From Jiella pacifica (GTDB lineage Bacteria > Pseudomonadota > Alphaproteobacteria > Rhizobiales > Rhizobiaceae), in the NCBI RefSeq assembly GCF_010500815.1, contig NZ_JAAAMG010000008.1, forward strand, positions 62,001 through 126,000: a stretch of DNA of 64,000 nucleotides, written 5' to 3'. Below are positions 55,066 through 63,608 of the stretch, in pieces (within the stretch, counting starts at the first letter, position 1; each line of letters opens with the position of its first letter). The notes under the pieces are model-generated. The model was not told the origin of the DNA, ran no database searches, and saw nothing but the letters and a program-made list of their open reading frames with translations. The position numbers and the translations under genes are program-made.

Positions 55066-55548
55066 CTACCGATTTTGAATAGCAGTCTCGACCCAGTCTG
55101 CTAGGTTGTTGTAAATATAGTTATAGACATCCTTGCTATCAGTGTAGGGGGGATCGTAGGTTTTGACGAGATCGGTCATTGGCGTTCCACCCACGTTGAA
55201 ATCAGCGAATGGATTTTTCCCTTTTTGAGAGCGATATCCGCTGCTGTCTGACAAATTATGAATATGAACGCCTAGAACCCCTTTTTTGTCATCCCACGCC
55301 TTTTTGATTTCGTATTTGACCCACTTACGGCCAGCTGTTTGAGCGCCTATCAAAACAACTAAGCAGCTTTTGCCGTACATGTTATCATCGATCCACTTTT
55401 TTATAGCCGCGTCGCCAGCGTTTTCGACTTCTTCCCATTTGTTATGACTCAAGAGTGGTTGCTCTTCAATGACGCCCATCTGCTTGATCTTGGAAACGCG
55501 CCAGCTGTCGTTTTTGTAGTGAAAGCTCAGAAAAGTCTTGCGTGCCAT
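55066..55548 (-). CDS. ThsB-like TIR protein (DUF1863)
   Basis: A 160-residue protein matching the DUF1863/MTH538 TIR-like family that contains ThsB of Thoeris. Features are ARKTFLSFHYKNDSWRV (strand A), LLSHNKWEEVENAGDAAIKKWIDDNM, SCLVVLIGAQTAGRKWVKYEIKKAW (Glu80 as the likely catalytic residue) and GVHIHNLSD. ThsB proteins sense infection and make a cyclic ADP-ribose-type signal for ThsA. ATG 55548 has GGAGGG five bases upstream. It is the first gene of a three-gene operon (ThsB-like, TIR, SLOG) behind a good promoter. AT-rich. Confidence 0.82.
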   Translation of the reverse strand: MARKTFLSFHYKNDSWRVSKIKQMGVIEEQPLLSHNKWEEVENAGDAAIKKWIDDNMYGKSCLVVLIGAQTAGRKWVKYEIKKAWDDKKGVLGVHIHNLSDSSGYRSQKGKNPFADFNVGGTPMTDLVKTYDPPYTDSKDVYNYIYNNLADWVETAIQNR

Positions 55549-55584
55549 ATGCGCCCTCCGCGATAACAATTACAGGTTGAGATC

Positions 55585-55612
55585 ATTATACGTCGTCTTA
55601 TGTCCTAAGCAA
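55585..55612 (-). promoter_or_regulatory. sigma-70-type promoter of the TIR/SLOG operon
   Basis: On the minus strand, TTGCTT is followed after 16 bp by a perfect TATAAT, about 40 bp before the start of the ThsB-like gene. Confidence 0.65.
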
Positions 55613-55713
55613 GATTCATTTCCGATATGGATCAAAATCCCTTCCTCGCCGCTAACGGGACATAGCTTGAAGAGCACGCCTTCTAACAAGTAATCAGTCC
55701 GGGGGGATGCAAC

Positions 55714-55768
55714 GGGGGGCTTTGCCCCCCTTGCCAAGATTGCGGGGTATTACCCCGCACATCTTGCG
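55714..55768. other. candidate origin of transfer (oriT)
   Basis: Two strong dyads lie together: GGGGGGCTTTGCCCCCC (55714-55730) and TGCGGGGTATTACCCCGCA (55741-55759, 9-bp arms). The second is followed directly by CATCTTGC (55760-55767), which resembles the MOBP-type nick consensus YATCCTG|Y. A dyad immediately 5' to such a site is the usual oriT layout. The relaxase genes lie 5-7 kb away on the other side of the TIR/SLOG cargo. The first dyad could also be a terminator. The remainder of 55613-56041 shows no gene. Confidence 0.55.
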
Positions 55769-56041
55769 ATCTGCGATAGTGACGCCTGGACGGGATTTGA
55801 CCTATTGGGCTGAACCACCTGACGCTGCCTTGCGCCCTCTCCGCTGGCCGCCACCTTCCCCCATTTCAGCCGCCCGACGTTTCAGCTACCGCCCATCCTA
55901 TCCGCTCCCGCCGCGCTGTCCAGCAGAGCTGCCCGACGTCTCCCCCGCTGCCCACCGATTCCGCCGCCACTTTTCTCGTTCTACAGGAGCGCGGGAACTC
56001 CGGCAGCCTGGTTGAGGCTGCCGGACATGCGGACGGACGGA

Positions 56042-56374
56042 TCAATATTCCGACGCCAGCATGATTGTTAGCACCCGATTGGTGACAGCCGGATCGGACG
56101 CGTCCGGGCTGTGGCCTTCATAGGCGAGATCGTAATAGTCGATCTTCCAGAATACCTTCCCGGCTTCCGCCTGATCAAACGCACCGAAATCGCGTTCGCC
56201 GTGCGGATCGTTGTTGCCGGTAAAGGCATCGAAGGTCCGCACCCGGTTCAGGATGTCGGCCCGCACCTCGGATGCCAAGGCGGCTATGCCCTGGGTCCAG
56301 AGGACGCGCCCACCGATGAAGGTGGTGCGCAAGCCATCGTTCAACGCCGCGATGCGCGCGGTGCGGGGGCTCAT
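56042..56374 (-). CDS. DUF3768 protein
   Basis: A 110-residue DUF3768 protein (RIAALNDGLRTTFIGGRVLWTQGIAAL; DPHGERDFGAFDQAEAGKVFWKIDYYDLAYEGHSPD). The family is common on alphaproteobacterial plasmids and integrative elements and has no known activity. Its start overlaps the upstream small gene (ATGA). It lies on the leading side of the candidate oriT, where genes expressed early after transfer often are. Confidence 0.8.
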   Translation of the reverse strand: MSPRTARIAALNDGLRTTFIGGRVLWTQGIAALASEVRADILNRVRTFDAFTGNNDPHGERDFGAFDQAEAGKVFWKIDYYDLAYEGHSPDASDPAVTNRVLTIMLASEY

Positions 56375-56616
56375 CGCCGGCCCCCGTTGTTTGCGGTTTC
56401 GACGGGCAGGAGGAAGATGACGCCCTTTCTCTGAGGCAGTTCGACCGGGATGAGGTCGAGGTTCAGGATCGCGCCGGCCTTGCCGTTCTTCCGGGGCCAG
56501 ACGGCGCCGATCTCCTTGGGCCGGGTGAGGATGTCGTTCCCTTGCCTGTCCTGGCCGGTGATGCGGGAAAAGGTGACCCGGTAGAGAGGGCGGTCTGCTT
56601 GGTGTGTCGTGCTCAT
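56371..56616 (-). CDS. small hypothetical protein of the mobile element
   Basis: An 81-residue beta-rich protein (YRVTFSRITGQDRQGNDILTRPKEIGAVWPRKNGKAGAILNLDLIPVEL) coupled to the DUF3768 gene. AAGGAGACATCACC precedes the ATG. The repeated-strand pattern (NGKAGAILNL) occurs in plasmid-borne small proteins of unknown role. Confidence 0.72.
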   Translation of the reverse strand: MSTTHQADRPLYRVTFSRITGQDRQGNDILTRPKEIGAVWPRKNGKAGAILNLDLIPVELPQRKGVIFLLPVETANNGGRR

Positions 56617-56956
56617 GGTGATGTCTCCTTGTTTGGTTGCACGGGCTGGACCATCCAGCCGATGCGCAAAGGAGACCGGACCGGGCGGCGCGGGTCATGG
56701 CCAACACGGGAGCCGAGCGTCAGCGAAGGCGAATGGAGCGGGCAGGCCATTGACCCGGAGAGCCGTCCCGAGGACGGTACACAGCGCATCATCACGGCTG
56801 GAGGTCAGGCCGGGCAGTCAAACCGCGGCGGCTTTACCTGCGGCTACAGCTGACCGGGTTTCGTTCGGTCCCGTTTGAACTTTCGTGATTTTGGGTTGTT
56901 CGCGTCATCGATGGCTACAAGGATGTAGCCGGTCGAGCCTTAAGGAGGAGGACATC
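56617..56956. other. 340-bp gap
   Basis: No convincing gene is present; both strands give only Arg/Gly-rich frames. It should contain the divergent promoters for the DUF3768 pair and the VOC pseudogene. A strong AAGGAGGAGG site ends at about 56951. Confidence 0.45.
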
Positions 56957-57426
56957 ATGGCCAAGAACACGATTTGCATTTGGTACGACAAGGACGCCGA
57001 GGCTGCTGCCCGCTTCTATGCGGAGATTTTCCCGGACAGCCGGATCGTTGCGGTCCACCTTGCGCCCGCTGATTATCCGTCCGGCAAAGCAGGTGATGTG
57101 CTGACGGTCGAATTCATTGTTGCCGGCATCCCCTGCCTTGGCCTCAATGGCGGGCCTACGTTCAAGCATAGCGAAGCCTTTTCCAGATCGCGACCGAGGA
57201 TCAGGCAGAGACCGATCGCTACTGGAATGCGATTGTTGGCAATGGTGGCGAGGAGAGCGCCTGCGGCTGGTGTAAGGATCGCTGGGGCATCTCATGGCAG
57301 ATCACACCACGCGTTCTGACAGAAGCCATCGCGGACGGCGGAGACACGGCCAAACGCGTATTCGAGGCGATGATGGAGATGGGAAAAATCGACATCGCCA
57401 AGATCGAATCTGCGCGCCGGGGATGA
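56957..57426 (+). pseudogene. VOC/PhnB-like protein, frameshifted
   Basis: The start MAKNTICIWYDKDAEAAARF and GIPCLGLNGGPTFKHSEAF are standard for PhnB-type VOC proteins (often annotated 3-demethylubiquinone methyltransferase-like). After about 57180 the homology continues in another frame: QIATEDQAETDRYWNAIVGN, ESACGWCKDRWGISWQITPR, ending EMGKIDIAKIESARRG and TGA. A short indel in GCCTTTTCCAG causes the break. The excellent ribosome-binding site shows it was expressed until recently. Confidence 0.82.
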
Positions 57427-57439
57427 CCTACTGCCCGGG

Positions 57440-57462
57440 CGTATTACGCTCTTTGTAATACG
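57440..57462 (+). terminator. hairpin after the VOC pseudogene
   Basis: The perfect arms CGTATTAC and GTAATACG are joined by GCTCTTT and followed by GCCTGTTT. It could terminate transcription from both sides, as the TA operon ends on the opposite strand. Confidence 0.55.
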
Positions 57463-57517
57463 GCCTGTTTAGAATTTAGGTACTTTGCGGCCATCGGCCG
57501 TTAATACGTAGTCATAG

Positions 57518-58018
57518 TTATAATAGGGAATCCATGGCCGTAATCGGTAGGACGAGGCGGTTCGTCGTAACGGCGAGACGCCGGAAGCCGAACCCCTCAT
57601 AGAAGGCGGCGGCCTTCTCGTTCTTCGCCTCGACGATCATGCCGAGGATGCCGATCTGGCTCGCCGCCTTGCGGGTCGTATCAAAGGCATGGACGATGAG
57701 CGCATCGCCATAGCCCTGGCCCTGCCAGCGTCTATCGACGGCGAGCCGCCCGAGGAGCAGAAACGGGATGTCTCCGTAAGGGCCGGCCTGGACGTCATCC
57801 GGCAGGTGATCGCGGCGGACCGAATGCGCGCTGATCGAGTAATAGCCGATGATTGAGGGACCGTCGGCGAGGACGTAGATGCGCGTCAGGCTGCGTTTCA
57901 AATCCTGGTTGGCGTAGCGCTGGAGATAGAGGTTGAGGGCCGGAACGCCGCAATCGAAAGATTTGCGGTCGTGGCCCTTTGGATCGAGCGCGGCGAATTC
58001 CACCTTATTGCTATCCAC
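57518..58018 (-). CDS. GNAT toxin of a TacAT-like toxin-antitoxin pair
   Basis: A 166-residue GNAT protein of the type that acetylates aminoacyl-tRNA and blocks translation (TacT/AtaT). Motifs are FDCGVPALNLYLQRYANQDLKR, LLLGRLAVDRRWQGQGYGDALIVHAF (acetyl-CoA loop, about 90-115) and EKAAAFYEGFGFRRL. A GTG start directly abuts the antitoxin stop. The DUF1778 antitoxin upstream settles the assignment. It probably stabilises the mobile element. Confidence 0.88.
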   Translation of the reverse strand: MDSNKVEFAALDPKGHDRKSFDCGVPALNLYLQRYANQDLKRSLTRIYVLADGPSIIGYYSISAHSVRRDHLPDDVQAGPYGDIPFLLLGRLAVDRRWQGQGYGDALIVHAFDTTRKAASQIGILGMIVEAKNEKAAAFYEGFGFRRLAVTTNRLVLPITAMDSLL

Positions 58019-58309
58019 TCAGCCTTGAATGTCGCGGAACTTCGCAGCCGCCTTCTTCATGCGCGACGTCGGCGCGGCGGGCGCATCGAGCGCGCCGAAG
58101 AACGCCGTCCAGTCCTCTGCGGAGAAGCGCGTCTTCTGGTGCTCGGCGATCACTGCTTCCGCCTTCTCGCGGACGCTCTCCCGGATGAACTTGCTCTTGT
58201 CGAGTTTGAGATAGGCGCGCGCCGTGTCCATCATGGACAGCGTCACCGCGTCCATGCGCACCTTGAGCATGTCGCCCTTATCCGGTGTGTTCGTCATTGT
58301 TTGGTCCAT
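58019..58309 (-). CDS. DUF1778 antitoxin (TacA-like)
   Basis: A 96-residue ribbon-helix-helix antitoxin (LKVRMDAVTLSMMDTARAYLKLDKSKFIRESVREKAEAVI) with a C-terminal toxin-neutralising tail (SAEDWTAFFGALDAP). It is first in the operon and should repress the promoter containing CCCACAAATGTGGG. AAGGCAGG precedes the ATG. Confidence 0.88.
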   Translation of the reverse strand: MDQTMTNTPDKGDMLKVRMDAVTLSMMDTARAYLKLDKSKFIRESVREKAEAVIAEHQKTRFSAEDWTAFFGALDAPAAPTSRMKKAAAKFRDIQG

Positions 58310-58331
58310 CGTCGCACCTGCCTTCTCCTGA

Positions 58332-58361
58332 TCATTATACCCACAAATGTGGGCCTATAGC
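58332..58361 (-). promoter_or_regulatory. promoter with embedded operator of the TacAT-like operon
   Basis: On the minus strand, TTGCTA and TATAAT are spaced by 18 bp, and the spacer contains the dyad CCCACA-AA-TGTGGG (58338-58351). A repressor bound there would block RNA polymerase, the usual autoregulation by antitoxin-toxin complexes. Confidence 0.7.
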
Positions 58362-58402
58362 AAGAAAATCGAGGTTAGGGATCAGGGCCCGGTGCAAAGT
58401 GG

Positions 58403-59128
58403 CTAAATGGGGTGAAGCCGGTAATACTGGTCCAAAATATGGACAAGCGGCTGCGCAACATGGCGCCGATGTAAATTATACATATGCTTTGAGAAGTTTT
58501 GGTGAGGCCCCTTCCTGCCTCGGGTGACGCGCATACCGACCCCGCCGCAGAAGGCCCACCGCAAGAAGTTATCCCGGACGCCTTTGGGTGTTCCAAGATT
58601 GGCATGCCTGTTGAATAGGCCTATGTGGAGTAGGAAGACGATGTCGACACGCTTGCGAAAAGCCTGAATAGGGCATGATGAACACCGACCTCGTATCGAT
58701 GTGACACCCTTTGATCTCGAAAAACTACGGATGTGAATCGGTTTATACTTACGAACCCGTGATAGCTCCGCGTAGGAGATGTATTCCGTCGGCTGAATTT
58801 CGGCAGGGCATCGAGCGTAGCAATCGCTCATACGCTGCCAAAAGTTCGAGGTCATCGATATATCCTCGTTAGCCAATGCCTCGCGCATGAAGTCGAGTTC
58901 TGGCGACAGGTGCTTCAGCAACGCCGTGCGCAGAGGCTCTTCCGAAATGATCCGCGTATTGGTCTGCGCGAAAATCTCACGCACGGTACGCTCGCTTACC
59001 TGCGCGATCTCTGCCGTTTCGGCTGTGCTCGGAGGAAGAAAATACCCGGACCATATGAGCCGCATTTGATCCGTCGTAATTTTTGCGCCCTTTAATAGCG
59101 GATTCTTGGGCTTGTAGGTCCGAACCAT
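58403..59128 (-). CDS. hypothetical protein with N-terminal helix-turn-helix
   Basis: A 241-residue protein. Residues 1-60 are MVRTYKPKNPLLKGAKITTD, then STAETAEIAQVSERTVREIF, which fits a helix-turn-helix. The middle (PTEYISYAELSRVRKYKPIHIRS) and the Cys/His-rich end (GRCSSCPIQAF, LRWAFCGG, HMYNLHRRHVAQPL) look like a nucleic-acid-binding or transposase-related fold, but I recognise no family. ATG 59128 fits AGGAG better than the ATG six bases earlier. It is divergent from the recombinase operon across the LexA box, so it may be that operon's regulator. Confidence 0.5.
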   Translation of the reverse strand: MVRTYKPKNPLLKGAKITTDQMRLIWSGYFLPPSTAETAEIAQVSERTVREIFAQTNTRIISEEPLRTALLKHLSPELDFMREALANEDISMTSNFWQRMSDCYARCPAEIQPTEYISYAELSRVRKYKPIHIRSFSRSKGVTSIRGRCSSCPIQAFRKRVDIVFLLHIGLFNRHANLGTPKGVRDNFLRWAFCGGVGMRVTRGRKGPHQNFSKHMYNLHRRHVAQPLVHILDQYYRLHPI

Positions 59129-59284
59129 CAGCATCGCTCCTCATGGGGCAATCTGCTTCCGCCAATCTGGAATATGCCTTGTCTTCAGCGGCTTAGGTTC
59201 GATTATATCCCTGCAAGAGAAAGCCGTCTCGCGGCTTCGTTTCACTTTATCGAGCTTTCAGATATAGGAACTTAATCCTTGTAT

Positions 59285-59299
59285 GTTCCTGTAATGTTC
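59285..59299 (+). promoter_or_regulatory. alphaproteobacterial LexA (SOS) box
   Basis: GTTC-CTGTAAT-GTTC exactly matches the GTTC-N7-GTTC direct-repeat box bound by alphaproteobacterial LexA. It lies 45-60 bp before the first gene of the recombinase operon. AGGAAC (59266-59271) upstream makes a further dyad with GTTCCT (59285-59290). Confidence 0.72.
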
Positions 59300-59343
59300 T
59301 GTACACTTGCCAGCTATGGCAGGTAAGCGAAAGGAGGCAGGCC

Positions 59344-59643
59344 ATGACGAATGAAGATGAACTGGCGCTCGCCACGCGCGATGCTGCCAAAGAAGCTGAG
59401 ACGCCCGTCCGGTCGCTTGATCTCGACGTGGACGCTTACATGAGCGAACTCGATGATTTCGACATGACCGAGGCGCAAAAGCGCGAGCTGCTGAAGACTT
59501 TATGGTCGATCATGCGCGGCTTCGTCGATCTCGGCTTTGAGGTCGATGTCTGTTCCGCTGTGTTCGGTGAAGATTATTTGCTTCCCGTAGACGATTCCAC
59601 GGGCGTAGACTCGTCCCACCCCAACAAACCGGAGACGCGATAG
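59344..59643 (+). CDS. small acidic protein upstream of the recombinase
   Basis: A 99-residue acidic protein (LDLDVDAYMSELDDFDMTEAQKRELLKTLWSIMRGFVDLGFEVDVC). GAAAGGAGGC precedes the ATG. It is followed by the serine recombinase after 33 bp, so they form an operon. Small acidic proteins of this kind are commonly encoded next to integrases of alphaproteobacterial elements; it could be a recombination directionality factor, but nothing in the sequence proves it. Confidence 0.68.
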   Translation: MTNEDELALATRDAAKEAETPVRSLDLDVDAYMSELDDFDMTEAQKRELLKTLWSIMRGFVDLGFEVDVCSAVFGEDYLLPVDDSTGVDSSHPNKPETR

Positions 59644-59676
59644 ACGCACCGCCCATTGCCCACGAGGAGACCCGCC

Positions 59677-61359
59677 ATGATCAAGGCCACCAAACAATTT
59701 GCCGTCATTTACTGCCGGGTATCGAGCATCAAGCAAACGACGGCGGGTGACGGCCTGCGCAGTCAGGAGACAAGGTGCCGCGACTTTGCGCGCATGAAGG
59801 GGTACGAGGTCCTCCAGGTCTTCGTCGATGACGTATCCGGTTCGCTCACCGAGCGCCGGGGCATGACGGCAATGCTGGATTACATCAAGAAGCGAACGGG
59901 TGAGCGCACCATCGTCATCATCGACGATGTGTCACGTCTCGCGCGGGATGTCCTGGCCCACCTTCAGCTGCGCACGCTGATCGACGCCTCCGGCGGCAAG
60001 CTGGAATCGCCTTCCATCGAGTTCGGCGACGATCCGGATTCAATCCTCGTCGAAAATCTCCTCGCCTCGGTTTCCCAGCACCAGCGGCAGAAGAATGGCG
60101 AGCAGACCAAGAACCGGATGCGGGCGCGCCTGCAGAATGGCTATTCGGTGTTTCCGGCGCCCATCGGCTATCGCTATGAGCGGGTTTCCGGACGCGGCAA
60201 GATGCTCAAACGCGATGAGCCGGTCGCCTCGGTCGTGACCGAAGCGCTCGAAGGCTACGCCTCGGGCCGCTTCGAGACTCAGGCAGACATCAAGCGTTTC
60301 CTGCAGGCCAATCCGCTCTTCCCGAAACCGGCGGCGGGCCGCGTGACCAACGAGCGCGCAGCCGTCATTCTGAAACAACCGCTCTATGCCGGGTACGTCG
60401 AATCGCCGGAGTGGGGTGTCAGCCTGCGCGAAGGCCAGCACGAGCCGCTGATCTCGTTCCAAACCTACAAGCAGATTCAGGATCGTCTCAACGGCGTCAA
60501 CCGGCTGCCAAAGCGCCGGAACCTCAACGAGGACTTTCCGCTGCGCGGCTTCGTCCTCTGCTGCGACTGCGATACGCCGCTGACGGCCTCCTGGTCGACG
60601 GGCTCGCATGCGCGCTATCCGTACTACCTTTGCCGCAAGCAAGGATGCCCAAGCTACGGGAAGTCGATCCGGCGCGATCACCTGGAAGCCGAGTTCGAGA
60701 CGCTGCTACAATCTGTGCAGCCGACGGAGCGGCTGTTCAAGGTCGCGACGGGCATGTTCCGCCAGCTGTGGGATCACCGGAGCGAACAGGCCGAAGTGCA
60801 TGTCAGGGCGCTGGGTGCGCAGCTGCTCAAGATCGAAAAGCAGATCGGGCAGTATCTCGACCGCATCGTCTCGTCGGACGTGCCGAGCGTGGTCAGGGCG
60901 TATGAGCGCAAAGTGAAGGCGCTCGAAGAGGACAAGATCGTCCTCAATGAGCAGCGGGCGAAAGCTGGAAAGCCTGTAAGCACCTTCGACGGCGCACTTA
61001 GAACGGCCCTCGGCTTCCTTGCAAACCCTTGGAATCTCTGGACGAGCGGACGGCTGGAAGACCGCCGAACGGTGCTCAAACTGGCCTTCTCAGACCGGCT
61101 TCGCTACGACCGCGCAAAAGGGTTTAGAACGGCACAAATGAGTTTGCCGTTCAAGGTGTTAACGGATTTTTGCGGTACTAAAAAAGGGATGGCGCACCCG
61201 ACAGGATTCGAACCTGTGACCTTCGCCTTCGGAGGGCGACACTCTATCCAGCTGAGCTACGGGTGCAGATCGGCGCAGCGCGACGACATGTTTGCCAGGG
61301 TTCCCTATCGTATCTGGTCGGCGGCGGCAAGAGCGGGATTGGGAGAAGGACCTGCTTGA
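59677..61359 (+). CDS. large serine recombinase (integrase) whose tail reads through tRNA-Arg
   Basis: A 560-residue large serine recombinase. The resolvase domain (about 1-150) has [14 protein letters not shown] with nucleophile Ser16 and [11 protein letters not shown]; a recombinase domain follows (about 170-280). The zinc ribbon has cysteine pairs [11 protein letters not shown] and [12 protein letters not shown] (about 300-335). A coiled coil ([15 protein letters not shown]) and the C-terminus complete it. The natural end seems to be near [12 protein letters not shown]; from there the frame continues antisense through the whole tRNA-Arg gene ([20 protein letters not shown]) to a stop at 61359. 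ATG 59677 follows GAGGAG. It should integrate and excise the element. Confidence 0.87.
   Translation: MIKATKQFAVIYCRVSSIKQTTAGDGLRSQETRCRDFARMKGYEVLQVFVDDVSGSLTERRGMTAMLDYIKKRTGERTIVIIDDVSRLARDVLAHLQLRTLIDASGGKLESPSIEFGDDPDSILVENLLASVSQHQRQKNGEQTKNRMRARLQNGYSVFPAPIGYRYERVSGRGKMLKRDEPVASVVTEALEGYASGRFETQADIKRFLQANPLFPKPAAGRVTNERAAVILKQPLYAGYVESPEWGVSLREGQHEPLISFQTYKQIQDRLNGVNRLPKRRNLNEDFPLRGFVLCCDCDTPLTASWSTGSHARYPYYLCRKQGCPSYGKSIRRDHLEAEFETLLQSVQPTERLFKVATGMFRQLWDHRSEQAEVHVRALGAQLLKIEKQIGQYLDRIVSSDVPSVVRAYERKVKALEEDKIVLNEQRAKAGKPVSTFDGALRTALGFLANPWNLWTSGRLEDRRTVLKLAFSDRLRYDRAKGFRTAQMSLPFKVLTDFCGTKKGMAHPTGFEPVTFAFGGRHSIQLSYGCRSAQRDDMFARVPYRIWSAAARAGLGEGPA
61190..61266 (-). tRNA. tRNA-Arg (anticodon CCG)
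   Basis: The minus strand forms a 77-nt cloverleaf with encoded CCA. The acceptor arms are GCACCCG and CGGGTGC, the anticodon stem-loop is TCGCC-CTCCGAA-GGCGA (anticodon CCG), and the T-arm contains GGTTCGAATCC. The recombinase coding frame overlaps it on the opposite strand. It probably marks the right attachment end of the mobile element. Confidence 0.96.
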
Positions 61360-61392
61360 TGCCGGGGGAACCGGGTCGGCGGACTGCCGTTC

Positions 61393-61989
61393 ATGGACGA
61401 CGAGCTCGAAACGATGGAGTGTTCCATGGCCGGCCTGCAGAGGGAGCGAGGCGGTTTTCCCACCCGTCGGATCCTGCTCGGGGTCGCCGCCGCGGCCGGC
61501 GTCGCGGCGGCCGGGTTCTTCGCAATCGGGCCGCGACGGTTCTGGCGCTTCGTAGCCGGCCCGGCCGATCAGGGGCCTGTCGACTTTGCCACCTTCAGCC
61601 GGCGCTCCGTGCCGAACGACGCTCTCGCCAGTTCGAAAGGCGCCAGCACGCAACCGGTCGACCTGATCCTGCCGACCTACCGGACATCGCCCATCGCCCT
61701 GATGGGAGCGCTGGACGACGCAGCAAGGTCGAGCGGCAGAGCGGAGCGCGTCGACGACGGGACAGAGCCGGCCTATCGCCGCTACGTCTTCCGCAGTCGG
61801 GTGTTCGAATTTCCAGATACGCTTGACGCGAGGGCGGTCGGGAGGCCAGACGGCGAAACCTCCCTCATCCTCTACTCGCGGTCGCAACTCGGTCGCGGCG
61901 ACTTCGGGTCGAATCGTGCCCGGCTGGAAGCGATCGTCCGGGCACTCGGGCGGTCGCCAGGCGTCGAGGCCGTCTCAACGCGGCGATGA
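61393..61989 (+). CDS. DUF1499 membrane-anchored protein
   Basis: A 198-residue protein. One N-terminal helix (RRILLGVAAAAGVAAAGFFAIG) is followed by the DUF1499 domain (GPVDFATFSRRSVPNDALAS; YRTSPIALMGALDDAARSSGR; VFEFPDTLDARAV; SLILYSRSQLGRGDFGSNRARLEAIVRAL). Function unknown. The first gene of ordinary chromosome to the right of the tRNA. The 230 bp after it show nothing. Confidence 0.83.
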   Translation: MDDELETMECSMAGLQRERGGFPTRRILLGVAAAAGVAAAGFFAIGPRRFWRFVAGPADQGPVDFATFSRRSVPNDALASSKGASTQPVDLILPTYRTSPIALMGALDDAARSSGRAERVDDGTEPAYRRYVFRSRVFEFPDTLDARAVGRPDGETSLILYSRSQLGRGDFGSNRARLEAIVRALGRSPGVEAVSTRR

Positions 61990-62219
61990 ACCACTCGGCC
62001 GAGCCGGCATGAATGTCGTCGATCGACGCCGTGATGAAGGCAGCGAGAGCCCGCCGACGATCGCCCGACACAGGCAGACGGCCTGTTACACCGACCGATC
62101 CATTCAGATCTGGCAGTGTATAGGGCCGCGCCACAATTGAGCAGACGTGAAGCGCGACATCGCGAGCGGACCTGCCGGACCTCGTGTGAGGCGACAGGGT
62201 CCGCAGCGAACGCAGAGGC

Positions 62220-62848
<629 letters not shown>

Positions 62849-62852
<4 letters not shown>

Positions 62853-63589
62853 GAACGAAAGAGCCTCGTTGGGAGCGTTTCGTGCCGCATCGCGGCGATC
62901 TCCGAGACTAGTGCGGACGAGCCCAGATCGTCCAGCGTCGCGTCGCCCGCCCGCCCCGCATTCGCGACGATCGCCGGCGCCAGCGCATGGATCACCCCCA
63001 CCCATTCGCTTTGTCCGAGCGGCACGAGACGCACCGCGGCCGAGACCTGCGAATGGGCGAAGTTGTGGGCATAGGCGGTGAGGACGTCGCCCCGGCGAAG
63101 GCCGGCCAGCGCCGCGACGGTACCTGCCGCAACGGGCATAGCCATCGCTTCGGCCTCTGCGAGGACCGGAACCGGATGGCGCGCCGCCCCGATCCAGGGC
63201 CGTGCGGCGGCCAGAAAGGCGGTGCCGAGGCCGATGGTTTCCGCGCGGCGCTCGGCGCTGCCGGACAGGGCGCTCGCAAGCTCGGCGAGATCGGCCAGCG
63301 CCGCGCCATCTTCGCCGGCGGCCGCTCCATGGGCAAGCGCCACGAAGACGAGATCGTTCCAGCCGCTGCCGCGCGAGATCAGCACCTCGACCCAGGCCTC
63401 GACGCCCGGCGCGTCTTTTACGCGGCGCTCGCGAACCGCCGCCTCCAGGCCGTGGGAATAGGCGAAGCCACCGATCGGAAAGGCCGGCGAGAACAGCGTC
63501 AGCAGCGTCGCGAGGTCATGCGGCATGGCGCCCCCCGCTGCGAATTCGCGGCTCGCGGCGGCGTCTGCGCTGCGGATCTCGCTCGTCAT
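62849..63589 (-). CDS. ureF: urease accessory protein UreF
   Basis: A 246-residue all-helical Ure[25 protein letters not shown] is the family's N-terminal signature, and [22 protein letters not shown] lies near the end. It gates GTP hydrolysis by UreG during urease activation. ATG 63589 was chosen since it lies 20 bp past the ureE stop; a Met six codons earlier is possible. Coupled to ureG (ATGA). Confidence 0.93.
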
Positions 63590-63608
63590 CCCTCGCCCAG
63601 CCTCCATC

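Noticed and set aside
53212-55548. Canonical Thoeris (ThsA plus ThsB)
   Set aside because: No SIR2 or macro domain is found in or near the cluster; the SLOG protein is free-standing, so the canonical name does not fit.
55714-55730. GGGGGGCTTTGCCCCCC as a simple terminator
   Set aside because: It lacks a T run and sits beside a second dyad and a nick-like sequence, so I favour part of an oriT; a terminator role is not excluded.
47000-61190. A second copy of the tRNA-Arg 3' end as left attachment site
   Set aside because: I looked for repeats of the T-arm and acceptor sequence and saw none in the window; the left border of the element stays undefined.
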